NCBI RefSeq assembly: GCF_902497555.1
Contig: NZ_CABVGP010000002.1
Span: 2,182,501-2,246,500 of the forward strand
Source: Amycolatopsis camponoti
Lineage (GTDB): Bacteria; Actinomycetota; Actinomycetes; Mycobacteriales; Pseudonocardiaceae
Direction of reading: 5' to 3'
DNA length: 64,000 nucleotides
The notes under the pieces are model-generated. The model ran no database searches. It saw nothing but the letters and a program-made list of their open reading frames with translations, and was not told where the DNA came from. Both the position numbers and the translations under genes were made by a program. This document shows, one piece after another, positions 9,642-20,111 of the stretch; within the stretch, counting starts at the first letter, position 1, and each line of letters starts with the position of its first letter.

Positions 9642-10344
9642 GCGGCCAGGTGCGTCTCTTGTCCAGCGGCCGCGCGTACGACCCCGCGCGGCTCGTCTTC
9701 AACCCCAGCGCCACCAGCACCTCCGCGAGCCGGACCGCTGCCGCGACGCCGTCGATGACCGGGATGTCCAGCATCGTCGCGATCTTCCGGTCGAGTCCCG
9801 TCATCCCGGCGCAGCCGAGCACCAGCACCTCCGCGCCCGCGTCCCGGGCCCGTCGCCCGGCGGTGAGCAACGCCGATTCGGTGCGACGCTCGTCGGTCAG
9901 TTCCAGCACGCCGAGCCCGGCGCCGGTGACCGTGACGCAGTTCTGCGCGACGCCGGCGGCGTGCAGGCTGTCCTCGATCAGCCCGCACGTCCGGTCCAAT
10001 GTGGTCACCACGCCGTAGCGGCGGCCGAGCAGGCAGGCCAGGTGCGCGGCCGCTTCGGTGATGTCGACGACCGGGACGTCGAGCAGCTCGCGCGCGCCCT
10101 CCCGGCCGTGCTCGCCGAAGCCGGCGAGCACGACCGCGTCGAACGGTTCTTCCATACCCCGCAACAGGTCCAGCACCGCCGCGGCGGACAGGAAGCTGTC
10201 GAGCCAGCCCTCCGCGGACTCCGGTCCCCAGCGGGGCGTGCGCGCGAGGATCTCGGTGCCGGGGCTCGCGGCGGCGCGCGCCCCGGCTTCGATCTCCTTC
10301 GTCATCGCCTGGGTGGTGTTGCAGTTGGTGACGACGATCCTCAT
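9637..10344 (-). CDS. Asp/Glu/hydantoin racemase superfamily enzyme, first cysteine replaced by glycine
   Basis: A 235-residue member of the two-domain racemase superfamily. It starts with MRIVVTNCNTT and has the second active-site motif VLGCAGM with Cys178. At the first active-site position, where hydantoin racemases have Cys in an ACFGD-type motif, this protein reads LAGFGEHG with Gly75. Arylmalonate decarboxylase, a relative, likewise has Gly plus one Cys, so the reaction may not be a two-base racemisation. The ATG overlaps the stop of the NCS1 transporter (ATGA), so the two form an operon for uptake and conversion of a hydantoin, allantoin or related compound (inference). Confidence 0.8.
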   Translation of the reverse strand: MRIVVTNCNTTQAMTKEIEAGARAAASPGTEILARTPRWGPESAEGWLDSFLSAAAVLDLLRGMEEPFDAVVLAGFGEHGREGARELLDVPVVDITEAAAHLACLLGRRYGVVTTLDRTCGLIEDSLHAAGVAQNCVTVTGAGLGVLELTDERRTESALLTAGRRARDAGAEVLVLGCAGMTGLDRKIATMLDIPVIDGVAAAVRLAEVLVALGLKTSRAGSYARPLDKRRTWPH

Positions 10345-11762
10345 CGGTGCTTCCTCGAGACCGCGAAGTACAGGGCCGCGGACGACGCCGTGCCGATGAA
10401 CCACGAGTACGGCGCAGCGGGGGCGAAGAACGGCACCAGCGCGATCACCGCGGCCAGCGCGGCGGTCGGGAAGAACGTCACCAGCGCGCGCGGGTTCACC
10501 CGGGGGTAGATCCCGCCGTCGACGAACAGTTGCGCGACGTCGACCTTGCCGCGCCGGATCAGGTAGTAGTCGACGATCATGATCCCGAACAGCGGCCCCA
10601 GGAACGCGCCGAGCCCGCCGAGGAAGTAGTTGACCACGGTCGGCGAGGAGTACAGCTTCCACGGCAGCACGCACAGCGCGGCGACCGCGCTGATCATCCC
10701 GCCGACGGTGAACGAGATCCGCTTCGGCCAGATGTTGGCCAGGTCGTAGGCGGGGGAGACGAAGTTCGCGACGATGTTGACGCCCATGGTGGCGACGGCG
10801 AACGTCAGCGCGCCGATGATCAGCACCGGCGTGTTGTGCACCTTCGCCAGCAGCTCGGCCGGGTCGGTGATCGCCTCGCCGAACACCTGCATGCTGCCCG
10901 CGGTGACGATCACCGACAGCAGCGCGAACGCCGTCGAGTTGATCGGCAGGCCCCAGAAGTTGCCGCGGCGCACCGTCTTCTGGTCCGGGGCGTTGCGGGA
11001 GAAGTCGCAGAAGTTCAGCATCAGCGTGCCGTAGGTGGCCAGGATCAGCCCGGCCGCGCCGAACCACTGCCGGATCTGCTCGCCGGTGGACAGCTGTTTC
11101 GGGCTGCTGGTGAACGAGATGTTCCAGTGCCCGGCGGCGAGGATCCACACCGCGAGCGCGATCATCACGACCCAGATCGCCGGGCCGCACCAGTCCTGGA
11201 ACTTGCGGATCGACTCCATGCCGCGGGTGAGGATGAGCGCCTGGACCGCCCACAGCGCGATGAAGCAGATCCAGCCGAGCGCGTGCAGGCCGAGGAAACC
11301 GTGTTCGGTCAACGGTTTCAGGCCGGGGTCGATGGTGAGCACGAGCAGCGTGATGGCCACGCTCGCGAGGTAGGTCTGGATGCCGTACCAGAAGATCGCG
11401 ATGACGGCGCGGATCAGCGCGGGCAGGTTGGCGCCGAACGTGCCGAAGCTGATCCGCGCGACGACCGGGAACGGGACGCCGGTGCGCTGGCCGATCCGGC
11501 CCATCAGGTTCATGCCGACGTAGATGATGACGAAGCCGAACAGCAGGGCGGTGAACACCTGCCAGGCCGACAGGCCGAGCACGAACAGCCCGGCCGCGAA
11601 CGTGTAGTTGCCGAGGTTGTGCACGTCCGACATCCACAGCGCGAAGATGTCGTAGACCTTCCAGCGGCGATCCTTCGCCGGGGCGAGGTCTTCGTTCCAG
11701 AGCCGGGGATCCGGCGACGGGCTCGTTTCCTGCTGGGAATCGGTGAGCGGGGCGGCGGTCAA
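10341..11762 (-). CDS. NCS1 family nucleobase/hydantoin/allantoin transporter
   Basis: A 473-residue membrane protein with about 12 predicted helices. The N-terminal NEDLAPAKDRRW is followed by the NCS1 substrate-site helix FALWMSDVHNLGNYTFAAG; other family features are GMNLMGRIGQRTGVPFPVVAR and NFVSPAYDLANIWPK. NCS1 carriers import uracil, cytosine, hydantoins or allantoin with Na+ or H+. The start is TTG at 11762, chosen because GGAGG lies 6 bases upstream on the minus strand. It is co-transcribed with the racemase-family enzyme and opposite a GntR regulator. The substrate is inferred only from this partner. Confidence 0.9.
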   Translation of the reverse strand: MTAAPLTDSQQETSPSPDPRLWNEDLAPAKDRRWKVYDIFALWMSDVHNLGNYTFAAGLFVLGLSAWQVFTALLFGFVIIYVGMNLMGRIGQRTGVPFPVVARISFGTFGANLPALIRAVIAIFWYGIQTYLASVAITLLVLTIDPGLKPLTEHGFLGLHALGWICFIALWAVQALILTRGMESIRKFQDWCGPAIWVVMIALAVWILAAGHWNISFTSSPKQLSTGEQIRQWFGAAGLILATYGTLMLNFCDFSRNAPDQKTVRRGNFWGLPINSTAFALLSVIVTAGSMQVFGEAITDPAELLAKVHNTPVLIIGALTFAVATMGVNIVANFVSPAYDLANIWPKRISFTVGGMISAVAALCVLPWKLYSSPTVVNYFLGGLGAFLGPLFGIMIVDYYLIRRGKVDVAQLFVDGGIYPRVNPRALVTFFPTAALAAVIALVPFFAPAAPYSWFIGTASSAALYFAVSRKHR

Positions 11763-11794
11763 GAGAGGCCTCCGATCGACGTGCTGCGACGGCG

Positions 11795-11825
11795 ATTTGG
11801 GATACCAAAATTTGGCATCCCAAAT
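11795..11825. promoter_or_regulatory. Double GntR-type operator
   Basis: Two adjacent imperfect palindromes, TTTGGGATACCAAA (11796-11809) and TTTGGCATCCCAAA (11811-11824), both TTTGGNNNNCCAAA. Together they form a near-perfect 31-base palindrome (14 of 15 pairs). It is AT-rich against the GC-rich background and sits between the transporter (minus) and the GntR gene (plus). Confidence 0.8.
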
Positions 11826-11902
11826 ATCACCCCGATGTCCGCCGTCGTCAACCCTCCGGCCCGTAAACTCTTGTTACGAGCGTGTTGAGGAGAGGGGAGT
11901 CG

Positions 11903-12592
11903 GTGACGACGGCGAGCGAGCGGCAGCCCCTCGCGGCCACCCGCCAGCGGGTGCGCGACGAGCTGCGCGAACGGATCTTGACCGGCCGCCTCCGCCCCGG
12001 CGACCGGCTGGTCGAGCGCGAGCTGGCCGAGGACCTCGGCGTGTCCAGGGTGCCCGTCCGCGAAGCCATCCGCAGCCTTGAGGCCGAAGGCTTCCTCGTC
12101 GAGCAGTCGGCCCGCCGGATCGTCGTCCGGCAGCTCGCGCGGGTCGACGTCGAAGAGCTGTTCGACGTCCGCGAGGCGCTCGAAGGACTCGCGGCGGGGC
12201 GCGCCGCCGGACGGGCGGGCGCGGCCGAGCTGAAGCGGCTGGAGCGGATGCTCGCCGACTCGGCCCGCGCGACGGCCCGCGGCGACGCGGCCCGGATCAC
12301 CGTGCTCAACTCGCGCTTCCACGACGAGATCGTCGCCATCGCGGGCAACGCCCTGCTCACCACGATGCTGCAGCCCCTGCAGGGCAGGCTCCGCTGGCTC
12401 ACGAGCCAGAACGAGCACTGGACGGAGCTGCTCGACGAGCACCGTCGGCTCTACGAGGCGATCGCGTCGGGGGACGCCGACCGGGCGCACGCCGAAGCCG
12501 TCGAGCACGTGCGGGTCAACCGCGAGGTGACGCTGAAGTCCCTCTTCGGTGACGAGCCGGATCAGGCGGAGATCGCGGCCGGCTCGAGGTAG
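11903..12592 (+). CDS. GntR family regulator, FadR/FCD type
   Basis: A 229-residue regulator. The N-terminal winged helix (about 10-75) contains LRPGDRLVERELAEDLGVSR and VPVREAIRSLEAEGFL. The helical FCD effector domain carries the metal-site pattern LFDVREALEG, NSRFHDEI and a late EHRRLYEAIASGD. The GTG at 11903 is chosen because AGGAGAGGGGAG precedes it; an upstream GTG at 11882 would place the start before that ribosome site. It is divergent from the NCS1/racemase operon, with a double operator between, and is the obvious local repressor. Its 3' end overlaps the convergent DJ-1 gene by 31 bases. Confidence 0.9.
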   Translation: MTTASERQPLAATRQRVRDELRERILTGRLRPGDRLVERELAEDLGVSRVPVREAIRSLEAEGFLVEQSARRIVVRQLARVDVEELFDVREALEGLAAGRAAGRAGAAELKRLERMLADSARATARGDAARITVLNSRFHDEIVAIAGNALLTTMLQPLQGRLRWLTSQNEHWTELLDEHRRLYEAIASGDADRAHAEAVEHVRVNREVTLKSLFGDEPDQAEIAAGSR

Positions 12593-13176
12593 GGCGTCAC
12601 GTTCCGCAGGGCGCGCTCGACGTACTCGTCCTTCTCGCCGACCGGCGCGACGTAGTGCATCGCGTGCTCGGCGGCTTCGAGGCCGTGCAGCCGGGCGAGG
12701 ACCCAGGTGGCGAGGTACGTCGAGGCCAGGCAGCCGCCCGCGGTGGCGAGCGTGCCGCGGGCGAAGAAGGGCTGGTTCAGCACCTCGACGCCGGCCGCGA
12801 GGACCCACGGCTTCGTCGTCAGGTCGGTGCAGGCGGGCACGTCCTCGAGCAGTCCCAGCTTCGCCAGGACGAGCGTGCCGGAGCACTGGGCGCCCAGGAG
12901 CTGCCGGGCCGGGTCGAGCCCGCGTAGCACGCCCATGATCGCCGGGTCCTCGACGACCTCGCGGGTCTTCGCGCCGCTGCCGATGATCACGGCGTCGGCC
13001 GTGCAGGCCTCCTCGAGCCCGATCGTCGCGTCTATCGTGACGCCGTTCATCGACGTCACCCGCGGGGTGGGGCTCGCGATCGACACCCGCGAACCGGGCA
13101 GCCGGTTCAGGACGCCCAGCGCGATGAGCGAGTCGAGTTCGTTGTAGCCGTCGAAGGTCAGGATCGCGGTGTGCAT
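12562..13176 (-). CDS. DJ-1/PfpI family protein
   Basis: A 204-residue class I glutamine-amidotransferase-like protein. It has LTFDGYNELDSL at the start, the conserved Glu region, and the nucleophile elbow GAQCSGTLVLAKLG with Cys98. Family members include glyoxalase/deglycase-like proteins, isonitrile hydratases and proteases; the sequence does not decide. TAGCGT (13188-13183 on the minus strand) stands 6 bases before the ATG, suggesting a leaderless transcript. It is divergent from a MocR-type regulator that probably controls it, a common pairing in actinobacteria and proteobacteria. Confidence 0.85.
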   Translation of the reverse strand: MHTAILTFDGYNELDSLIALGVLNRLPGSRVSIASPTPRVTSMNGVTIDATIGLEEACTADAVIIGSGAKTREVVEDPAIMGVLRGLDPARQLLGAQCSGTLVLAKLGLLEDVPACTDLTTKPWVLAAGVEVLNQPFFARGTLATAGGCLASTYLATWVLARLHGLEAAEHAMHYVAPVGEKDEYVERALRNVTPYLEPAAISA

Positions 13177-13182
13177 GACCGC

Positions 13183-13238
13183 ACGCTAGGACCGCCGATC
13201 CAGGACAGTCCACAAATTGTCCTGTCTACAATCGCGGT
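13183..13238. promoter_or_regulatory. Divergent DJ-1/MocR promoter region
   Basis: Contains CAGGACA (13201-13207) and its complement TGTCCTG (13218-13224) around a 10-base spacer, a candidate MocR operator. TACAAT (13227-13232) is 6 bases before the MocR GTG start and TAGCGT (13188-13183, minus) 6 bases before the DJ-1 ATG, so both transcripts look leaderless. Confidence 0.6.
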
Positions 13239-14570
13239 GTGCGGGTGCCGAAGTACAAGACCGTCGTGGACGCGTTCGCGGCGAAGATCCGCGGCGGGCA
13301 GTGGCCGGCCGGGACGCGGCTGCCCACGCACCGGCGGCTGGCCGCCGACGAGGGCATCGCCGTCGTGACGGCGTCCCGGGTGTACGCCGAGCTCGAAGCG
13401 ATGGGGCTGGTCAGCGGCGAGCAGGGGCGGGGCACGTTCGTCCGGGACCTCGCCGCCGGTGAGGGCGCCGACGAGCGTGCGGTCGCCGCGGACGCCGTCG
13501 ACCTCAGCTTCAACTCCCCGGCCGTGCCCGGTCAGGCCGACCTGCTGCGCGAGGCGCTGCGGGACCTCGCCACGGCCGGCGACCTCGACGCCCTGCTGCG
13601 TTACCAGCCGCACCGCGGGCGCGCCGAGGACCGGGCCGCCGTCGCCCGCCACCTGCGCCGGCGCGGGCTCGACGTCGGCCGCGAACGCGTGCTGATCGTC
13701 GACGGCGCCCAGCACGGCCTGGCGGTGACGGCGATGGCGCTGCTGAGCCCGGGCGACGTCGTCGCGGTGGACGCCCTCACCTATCCCGGCTTCCGGGTGC
13801 TCGCGCGCACGCTCGGGCTCGACCTCGCGCCGCTGCCGGTGACCGACGAGGGGCCTGACCTCGACGAGCTCGACCGGCTGTGCCGCCGTCGCCGGGTCCG
13901 CGCGGTGTACGCGATGCCGACCCTGCACAACCCGCTGGGCTGGGTGCTCTCCGCCGGGCAGCGCACACGGCTCGTGGAGATCGCCCGGCGGCACGGCGTC
14001 ACGATCATCGAGGACGCGTCCTACGCCTACCTCGCCGAGGACGCGCCGCCGCCGCTGGCGGTGCTCGCGCCGGAGACCACCGTCTACGTCTCGGGGCTGT
14101 CGAAGAACGTCGCGACCGGGTTGCGCGTCGGGTTCGCCGTCGCGCCGCCCGAGCTGGTGCCGGCGCTCGAGAGCGCGATCCGGGCCACGACGTGGAACAC
14201 GCCCGCCCTGACAGCGGCCATCGCGCGCCGGTGGCTCGACGACGGTACGGTCGAACGCTTGGAGGCCCGCAAGCGCGACGACGCGCGAGGGCGTCAGGCA
14301 CTCGCTTCGGAAGTGCTGGCCGGGCTTCCGTGGATCGGGCACCCGTCGTCGTACTTCCGGTGGCTGCCGCTCGCCCGCGACTCCCGGCCGGACCGGATCG
14401 TGGCGGCGCTCGCCCGGCGGCGCGTCGCGGTGGCCACAGCCGAGCCGTTCGCGACGACGCCGGCCGTGCCGCAGGCGCTCCGGCTGGCGCTCGGTTCGGT
14501 GGGACACGCCGAACTGCGCGACGCGCTCGCGGCGGTCCGCGACGAGGTCGAGCGGGATGTTTTCCGCTGA
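13239..14570 (+). CDS. MocR-type regulator: GntR DNA-binding domain fused to aminotransferase-like domain
   Basis: A 443-residue fusion. The N-terminal wHTH (about 1-72) has PAGTRLPTHRRLAADEG and TASRVYAELEAMGLV. A fold-type I aminotransferase-like domain follows, with VDGAQHGLAV, the MPTLHNPLGWV segment, DASYAYL and the expected PLP-binding Lys289 in VSGLSKN. MocR proteins use PLP or an amine as effector. The GTG at 13239 has no Shine-Dalgarno sequence but a TACAAT hexamer 6 bases before, fitting leaderless expression. It probably regulates the divergent DJ-1 gene and itself. Confidence 0.9.
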   Translation: MRVPKYKTVVDAFAAKIRGGQWPAGTRLPTHRRLAADEGIAVVTASRVYAELEAMGLVSGEQGRGTFVRDLAAGEGADERAVAADAVDLSFNSPAVPGQADLLREALRDLATAGDLDALLRYQPHRGRAEDRAAVARHLRRRGLDVGRERVLIVDGAQHGLAVTAMALLSPGDVVAVDALTYPGFRVLARTLGLDLAPLPVTDEGPDLDELDRLCRRRRVRAVYAMPTLHNPLGWVLSAGQRTRLVEIARRHGVTIIEDASYAYLAEDAPPPLAVLAPETTVYVSGLSKNVATGLRVGFAVAPPELVPALESAIRATTWNTPALTAAIARRWLDDGTVERLEARKRDDARGRQALASEVLAGLPWIGHPSSYFRWLPLARDSRPDRIVAALARRRVAVATAEPFATTPAVPQALRLALGSVGHAELRDALAAVRDEVERDVFR

Positions 14571-14786
14571 TCACGGCGGGATGACGAAGGTCACGCTCGG
14601 TACCGGAGAGCTTACGTATTAACATGATCGGCGGGTCTTCGCTCCGTGAGCGGGAGTGGCATATTCCACAGCCCGATGGGTCCCGGCCAACAGGCGCTTC
14701 CCAGTGCCTTCATGGGAAATTCACAGAATGGGTGGCAAGTCTGACAACGTGAACCACGCCGACGACGGTGCCGGAACGGCGGCACG

Positions 14787-15941
14787 ATGACGACTGCCCA
14801 GGCCACTCTCGAAGCGCCCTCCCGGATCGCGAGACCGGGTGGAAAAGCGCCGTACCTGCACCAGATCGACCTGTTCCGGCTGGTCACCTTCGCGTGCGTG
14901 ATCCTCATCCACGTGGTCGGCGCCACGAACTTCGCGCAGGACGTCGGCGCCAACGCCGTCGAGACGCCGCTGCACTTCACGCGGGAGGCGTTCTTCGCGC
15001 TCACCGGGTTCGTGCTGGTGTTCCAGAACCGCGGCCGCGAGATCACGCCGTCCGACTTCTGGCGCAAGCGGCTCCCGCTGGTCGCGACGCCCTACCTGGC
15101 GTGGTCGATGTTCTTCTGGGCGTTTTCGCTGGTCACCGGCACGCAGCAGCCGGACTCGCTCGAGGCGTCGATGCGCCTGCTGCTCAAGGACCTCGTCACC
15201 GGCGGCGCCTGGTACCACCTGTACTTCCTGCTCGTGACGATGCAGGTGTACCTGCTGTTCCCGTGGATCATGAAGCTGCTGCGGGCGACCGAGGGCAAGC
15301 ACAAGTGGCTGCTGCTCGGCAGCGGGGTGCTGCAGGCCGGCGTGACGCTGTTCATGACGTACCAGCCGTTCGGCGTCGGCTACGAGACGATCACCCACCT
15401 GTACGCCACCGTGCTGCCGTACCAGTTCTACACGCTGTTCGGGGCCGTGGTGGCCATGCACTTCGAGGCCGTGCACGCCTGGGTCGGCCGGCACCGGCTG
15501 CTGCTCGGCGGCGCTCTCGTGGCGGTGCTGGCGGGCACGGAGTGGTACTACCTCCGGACCGTCCACAGTGGAACGTTCCCGCAGGTGGCCAGCGACCCGT
15601 TCCAGCCCTACCTGATCCCGTGGTTCCTCGCGGTCATCGCGGCGATCTACGCGTTCAGCACGTGGTGGTCGGGTCGCCGTCGCGAAGGCAGTGGCGGGGC
15701 CCGGCTGGTCTCCTGGGCGGCGAACCGGTCGTTCAGCATCTTCCTGGTCCACCCGCTCGCGCTGGCGTTCCTCGGGCCGCTGATCCCGCACGTGGCCGAG
15801 CGCTTCGGGGCGCCCTGGCTGAGCGTGATCATCTACTTCGCCACGATCGCGCTGACGATCGTGATGGTCGAGGTGCTGCGGCGCCTGCCGGGCAGCCAGG
15901 CGCTCACCGGACGGCCGCGGCTGCGGTTGGCGAAGGCCTGA
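14787..15941 (+). CDS. Acyltransferase-3 family membrane protein
   Basis: A 384-residue integral membrane protein with about ten helices. The N-terminal helix carries the R-x10-H pattern (Arg31, His42) of acyltransferase-3 (OafA/IcaC-like) proteins, which O-acylate extracellular sugars or lipids. [24 protein letters not shown] marks the first cytoplasmic loop. The adjacent non-coding stretch 14571-14786 shows no clear operator. It stands alone between the MocR gene and pyrG, so the acceptor molecule is unknown. Confidence 0.82.
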   Translation: MTTAQATLEAPSRIARPGGKAPYLHQIDLFRLVTFACVILIHVVGATNFAQDVGANAVETPLHFTREAFFALTGFVLVFQNRGREITPSDFWRKRLPLVATPYLAWSMFFWAFSLVTGTQQPDSLEASMRLLLKDLVTGGAWYHLYFLLVTMQVYLLFPWIMKLLRATEGKHKWLLLGSGVLQAGVTLFMTYQPFGVGYETITHLYATVLPYQFYTLFGAVVAMHFEAVHAWVGRHRLLLGGALVAVLAGTEWYYLRTVHSGTFPQVASDPFQPYLIPWFLAVIAAIYAFSTWWSGRRREGSGGARLVSWAANRSFSIFLVHPLALAFLGPLIPHVAERFGAPWLSVIIYFATIALTIVMVEVLRRLPGSQALTGRPRLRLAKA

Positions 15942-15977
15942 CCTCACTCCGTCGGGTGGTCAACCGCACTGTGTCCT

Positions 15978-16031
15978 GCGGGGTCGAACCCCGCACCCCG
16001 CCGGGGGCTCCGCCCCCACGGATCCCCCGAA
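15978..16031. repeat. Intergenic double-hairpin repeat family B, copy 1
   Basis: First hairpin GCGGGG-TCGAA-CCCCGC (15978-15994), second GGGGGC-TCC-GCCCCC (16003-16017), followed by ACGGATCCCCCGAA. The same two-hairpin layout is seen at 29692-29747 and the first hairpin alone at 60474-60490. It lies between the acyltransferase gene and pyrG. Confidence 0.8.
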
Positions 16032-16090
16032 AGCGGCTTACGGCATGTCCCGGCGCGCGGTTCCGCGGTCTTCGGATATGCTGGCGGCCC

Positions 16091-17787
<1,697 letters not shown>

Positions 17788-17791
<4 letters not shown>

Positions 17792-18417
17792 CCGCGCCGG
17801 GCGAGCACGAGTTCACCGTCGCGTCCAGCCGGGACGTCCACATCGGACGGGTCGTCGGCCTGCGGATCGACGACGTCGTGATGCCGGGTGGGGACACCGC
17901 GGTCCGCGAGGTGATCGAGCACCTCGGCGCGGTGGCGATCGTCGCGCTGGACGACGAGCAGCAGGTCACGCTGATCCACCAGTACCGGCACCCGATCGGG
18001 CACCGGCTGTGGGAGCTGCCGGCGGGCTTGATCGACCACCTCGGCGAGGACCCGGTCGGGACGGCCAAGCGCGAGCTGGTCGAGGAGGTCGGCCTGGCGG
18101 CGGCGGACTGGGTGACGCTGGTCGACGTCGCGGCGTCGCCCGGCTTCACCGACGAGGTCGTGCGGATCTTCCTGGCCCGCGGACTGTCCGATGTGGACCG
18201 TGAGGTGCTCGGCGAGGAGGAGGCGGACCTGGTCATCCGCAAGTTCCCGCTCGCCGAAGCCGTCCGGATGGCCCTGGCGGGCGAGCTGATCAACGGCGCC
18301 ACGGTGTCCGGTGTGCTCGCCGCGCACGCGGTGGTCACCGGAGGGGCTCCGGCCCGCCCGGCGGACGCCCCGTGGGAGGACCGCCCGACGGCGTTCGCCA
18401 AGCGCAAGGAAGCCTGA
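17788..18417 (+). CDS. Nudix hydrolase, ADP-ribose pyrophosphatase type
   Basis: A 209-residue Nudix protein of the ADPRase group (Rv1700 counterpart by position and motif). The [15 protein letters not shown] segment leads into the Nudix box end [11 protein letters not shown], followed by [18 protein letters not shown]. It is expected to hydrolyse ADP-ribose to AMP and ribose 5-phosphate with Mg2+. The GTG at 17788 overlaps the pyrG stop codon, so translation is coupled. Two copies of the iterated 13-mer occur within this gene. Confidence 0.9.
17836..17848. repeat. GTCCNNNGTGGAC word, inverted copy in Nudix gene
   Basis: GTCCACATCGGAC, the reverse complement of GTCCGATGTGGAC. Here it encodes Val-His-Ile-Gly, so the word is not tied to one amino-acid motif. 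Confidence 0.7.
18186..18198. repeat. GTCCNNNGTGGAC word, second copy in Nudix gene
   Basis: GTCCGATGTGGAC, encoding Ser-Asp-Val-Asp, 338 bases after the inverted copy. Confidence 0.7.
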
Positions 18418-18438
18418 GGAAGTCCGCTGCGCCTCGGT

Positions 18439-18954
18439 TCAGGGGCGCAGCGGGCGGCCCTGGGCGTCCAGCCCGCCGTCCTTCAGGAGCGTGATGCCGT
18501 CGATGATCGGCCAGATCACGCCGACCCCGGTCAGCATGACGACGAGCAGCTGGAGCAGCCCGAGCCCGACCTGGCCGGTGTAGAACCGCCCCACGCCGAA
18601 CGGCAGCACGATCTGCAGCACCCCGGCCACGGTCTTGGACCGGTAGGAGTACGGGACCGGCGCGTACGGCATCGGGGCCGGCGGCGGCGCGTACGGGTCG
18701 ATCGGGGGCCCGTACGCCGGCAGCTGCATCGTCGTCTGCGCGTACGCCGGCGGCGGCCCGAAGAACCCCGGGTGCGGCTGAGGCAGGTCGTGGAACAGCG
18801 GCCGCAGGTCGCCGAGGGTCGTCGCCGCGTAGGCGTCCGTCACCCGCGTCTCGTACTCGTCCGGGGTGATGCGGCCCATGCCGAAGTGGTCGGCGAGCAG
18901 CCTCGCCGCCTCTTCCCGTTCGGCCGTGCCGATGCGGAGCTGGTCCGACTCCAT
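18439..18954 (-). CDS. DUF1707 and TM2 domain membrane protein
   Basis: A 171-residue protein. The N-terminal DUF1707 domain (about 1-55) has RIGTAEREEAARLLADHFGMGR and DEYETRV. A Pro/Tyr-rich linker follows (PPPAPMPYAPVPY), then a TM2 domain with two helices and the central FGVGRFYTGQVGLGLLQLL motif. DUF1707 proteins are common in actinobacteria and without a settled role. The ATG at 18954 is preceded by TACCTT at 6 bases, which suggests leaderless expression. It is convergent with the Nudix gene and divergent from xerD. Confidence 0.85.
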   Translation of the reverse strand: MESDQLRIGTAEREEAARLLADHFGMGRITPDEYETRVTDAYAATTLGDLRPLFHDLPQPHPGFFGPPPAYAQTTMQLPAYGPPIDPYAPPPAPMPYAPVPYSYRSKTVAGVLQIVLPFGVGRFYTGQVGLGLLQLLVVMLTGVGVIWPIIDGITLLKDGGLDAQGRPLRP

Positions 18955-18960
18955 GAATCC

Positions 18961-19025
18961 AAGGTAACCGCGCCAAGCTGAGAACGGGGTTTCTCCCGGG
19001 TCACGGTGCCCGCACGGCCTAAGGT
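18961..19025. promoter_or_regulatory. Back-to-back leaderless promoters for TM2 gene and xerD
   Basis: TACCTT (18966-18961, minus) is 6 bases before the TM2-protein ATG and TAAGGT (19020-19025, plus) 7 bases before the xerD GTG. No convincing -35 hexamers are seen. No palindrome was noticed. Confidence 0.5.
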
Positions 19026-19032
19026 GTCCCGC

Positions 19033-19965
19033 GTGGCCTCCAGCCCGCACAGCACGGACGGCGTGATCGCCGCGTACCTCGACCACCTCGTCGTCGAACG
19101 TGGGACCGCGCGCAACACGCTGGACAGCTACGCCCGTGACCTGCGCCGGTACGCCGCGCACCTGGACGGCATGGGCGTCGGCAAGATCGCCGACGTCACG
19201 TCCGCGCACGTCACGTCGTTCGGCGCCGCTCTGCGCGAGGGCGACGGCGAGCACCGGCCGCTGGCCGCGTCGTCGGCCGCGCGAGCGCTGGTCGCCGCGC
19301 GCGGGCTGCACAAGTTCGCCCACGCCGAAGGCCTCACCGAGCACAACCCGGCCCGCGAGGTCCGGCCGCCGACGCCCGCGAAGCGGCTGCCCAAGGCGTT
19401 GCCGGTCGACGACGTCCTGCGGTTGCTCGAGACCCCGCCGCCGGACGGCGAACGCCCGCTGCGCGACCGGGCGCTGCTGGAGGTGCTCTACTCGACCGGC
19501 GCCCGGATCTCCGAAGCCGTCGGCCTGGACATCGACGACGTCGACGAGGTCGAACGCACCGTCCTGCTCGACGGCAAGGGCGGCAAGCAGCGGCTCGTCC
19601 CGATCGGCCGCCCCGCGCTCGCCGCGCTGAACGCCTACACGGTCCGTGCCCGGCCGGCGCTCGCCGCCCACGGCCGCGGCACCGCGGCGCTGTTCCTCAA
19701 CGCCCGCGGCAGCAGGCTCTCGCGCCAGAGCGCGTGGCAGGTCCTCAAGGACACCGCCGAACGGGCGGGGATCACCGCCGCGGTCTCGCCGCACACCCTC
19801 CGCCACTCCTTCGCCACGCACCTGCTCGAGGGCGGCGCGGACGTCCGGGTCGTCCAGGAACTGCTCGGCCACGCCTCGGTGACGACGACCCAGGTGTACA
19901 CGCTGGTCACGGTCAACACCCTGCGCGAGGTGTACGCGACGGCGCACCCGCGGGCACTGGGCTAG
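19033..19965 (+). CDS. xerD: Site-specific tyrosine recombinase XerD
   Basis: A 310-residue chromosome-dimer-resolution recombinase. The N-terminal SAM-like domain (about 8-105) precedes a complete catalytic set: Arg158 in GARISE, Lys182 in GKGGKQR, His254 and Arg257 in HTLRHSF, His280 in LGHAS and Tyr289 in VYTLV. The GTG at 19033 is preferred over 19006 because TAAGGT is 7 bases before it. It sits between the Nudix gene and parA as in mycobacteria, so it is housekeeping rather than a mobile-element integrase. Confidence 0.93.
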   Translation: MASSPHSTDGVIAAYLDHLVVERGTARNTLDSYARDLRRYAAHLDGMGVGKIADVTSAHVTSFGAALREGDGEHRPLAASSAARALVAARGLHKFAHAEGLTEHNPAREVRPPTPAKRLPKALPVDDVLRLLETPPPDGERPLRDRALLEVLYSTGARISEAVGLDIDDVDEVERTVLLDGKGGKQRLVPIGRPALAALNAYTVRARPALAAHGRGTAALFLNARGSRLSRQSAWQVLKDTAERAGITAAVSPHTLRHSFATHLLEGGADVRVVQELLGHASVTTTQVYTLVTVNTLREVYATAHPRALG

Positions 19966-20111
19966 ATGGCCCTGTAGAGGGCGAAGGGCCTTCGTACGCT
20001 GCACCGACGGTCGAGTGACATTGCCCCGTCGAGTCCGGCGCGTTGCTTTGCCGGGGCTCCGGCTCCGCGCATAGGCTGCGTCGGACGCGACGAACAAGGA
20101 GTCTTCTCGCC

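Noticed and set aside
16032..16090. A pyrG attenuator or reiterative-transcription leader
   Set aside because: No suitable initial C-run or terminator is seen before the start codon, and the transcript appears leaderless.
19033..19965. Tyrosine recombinase as a sign of a prophage or integrative element
   Set aside because: Its place between the Nudix gene and parA is the conserved housekeeping xerD position; no attachment sites or phage genes are nearby.
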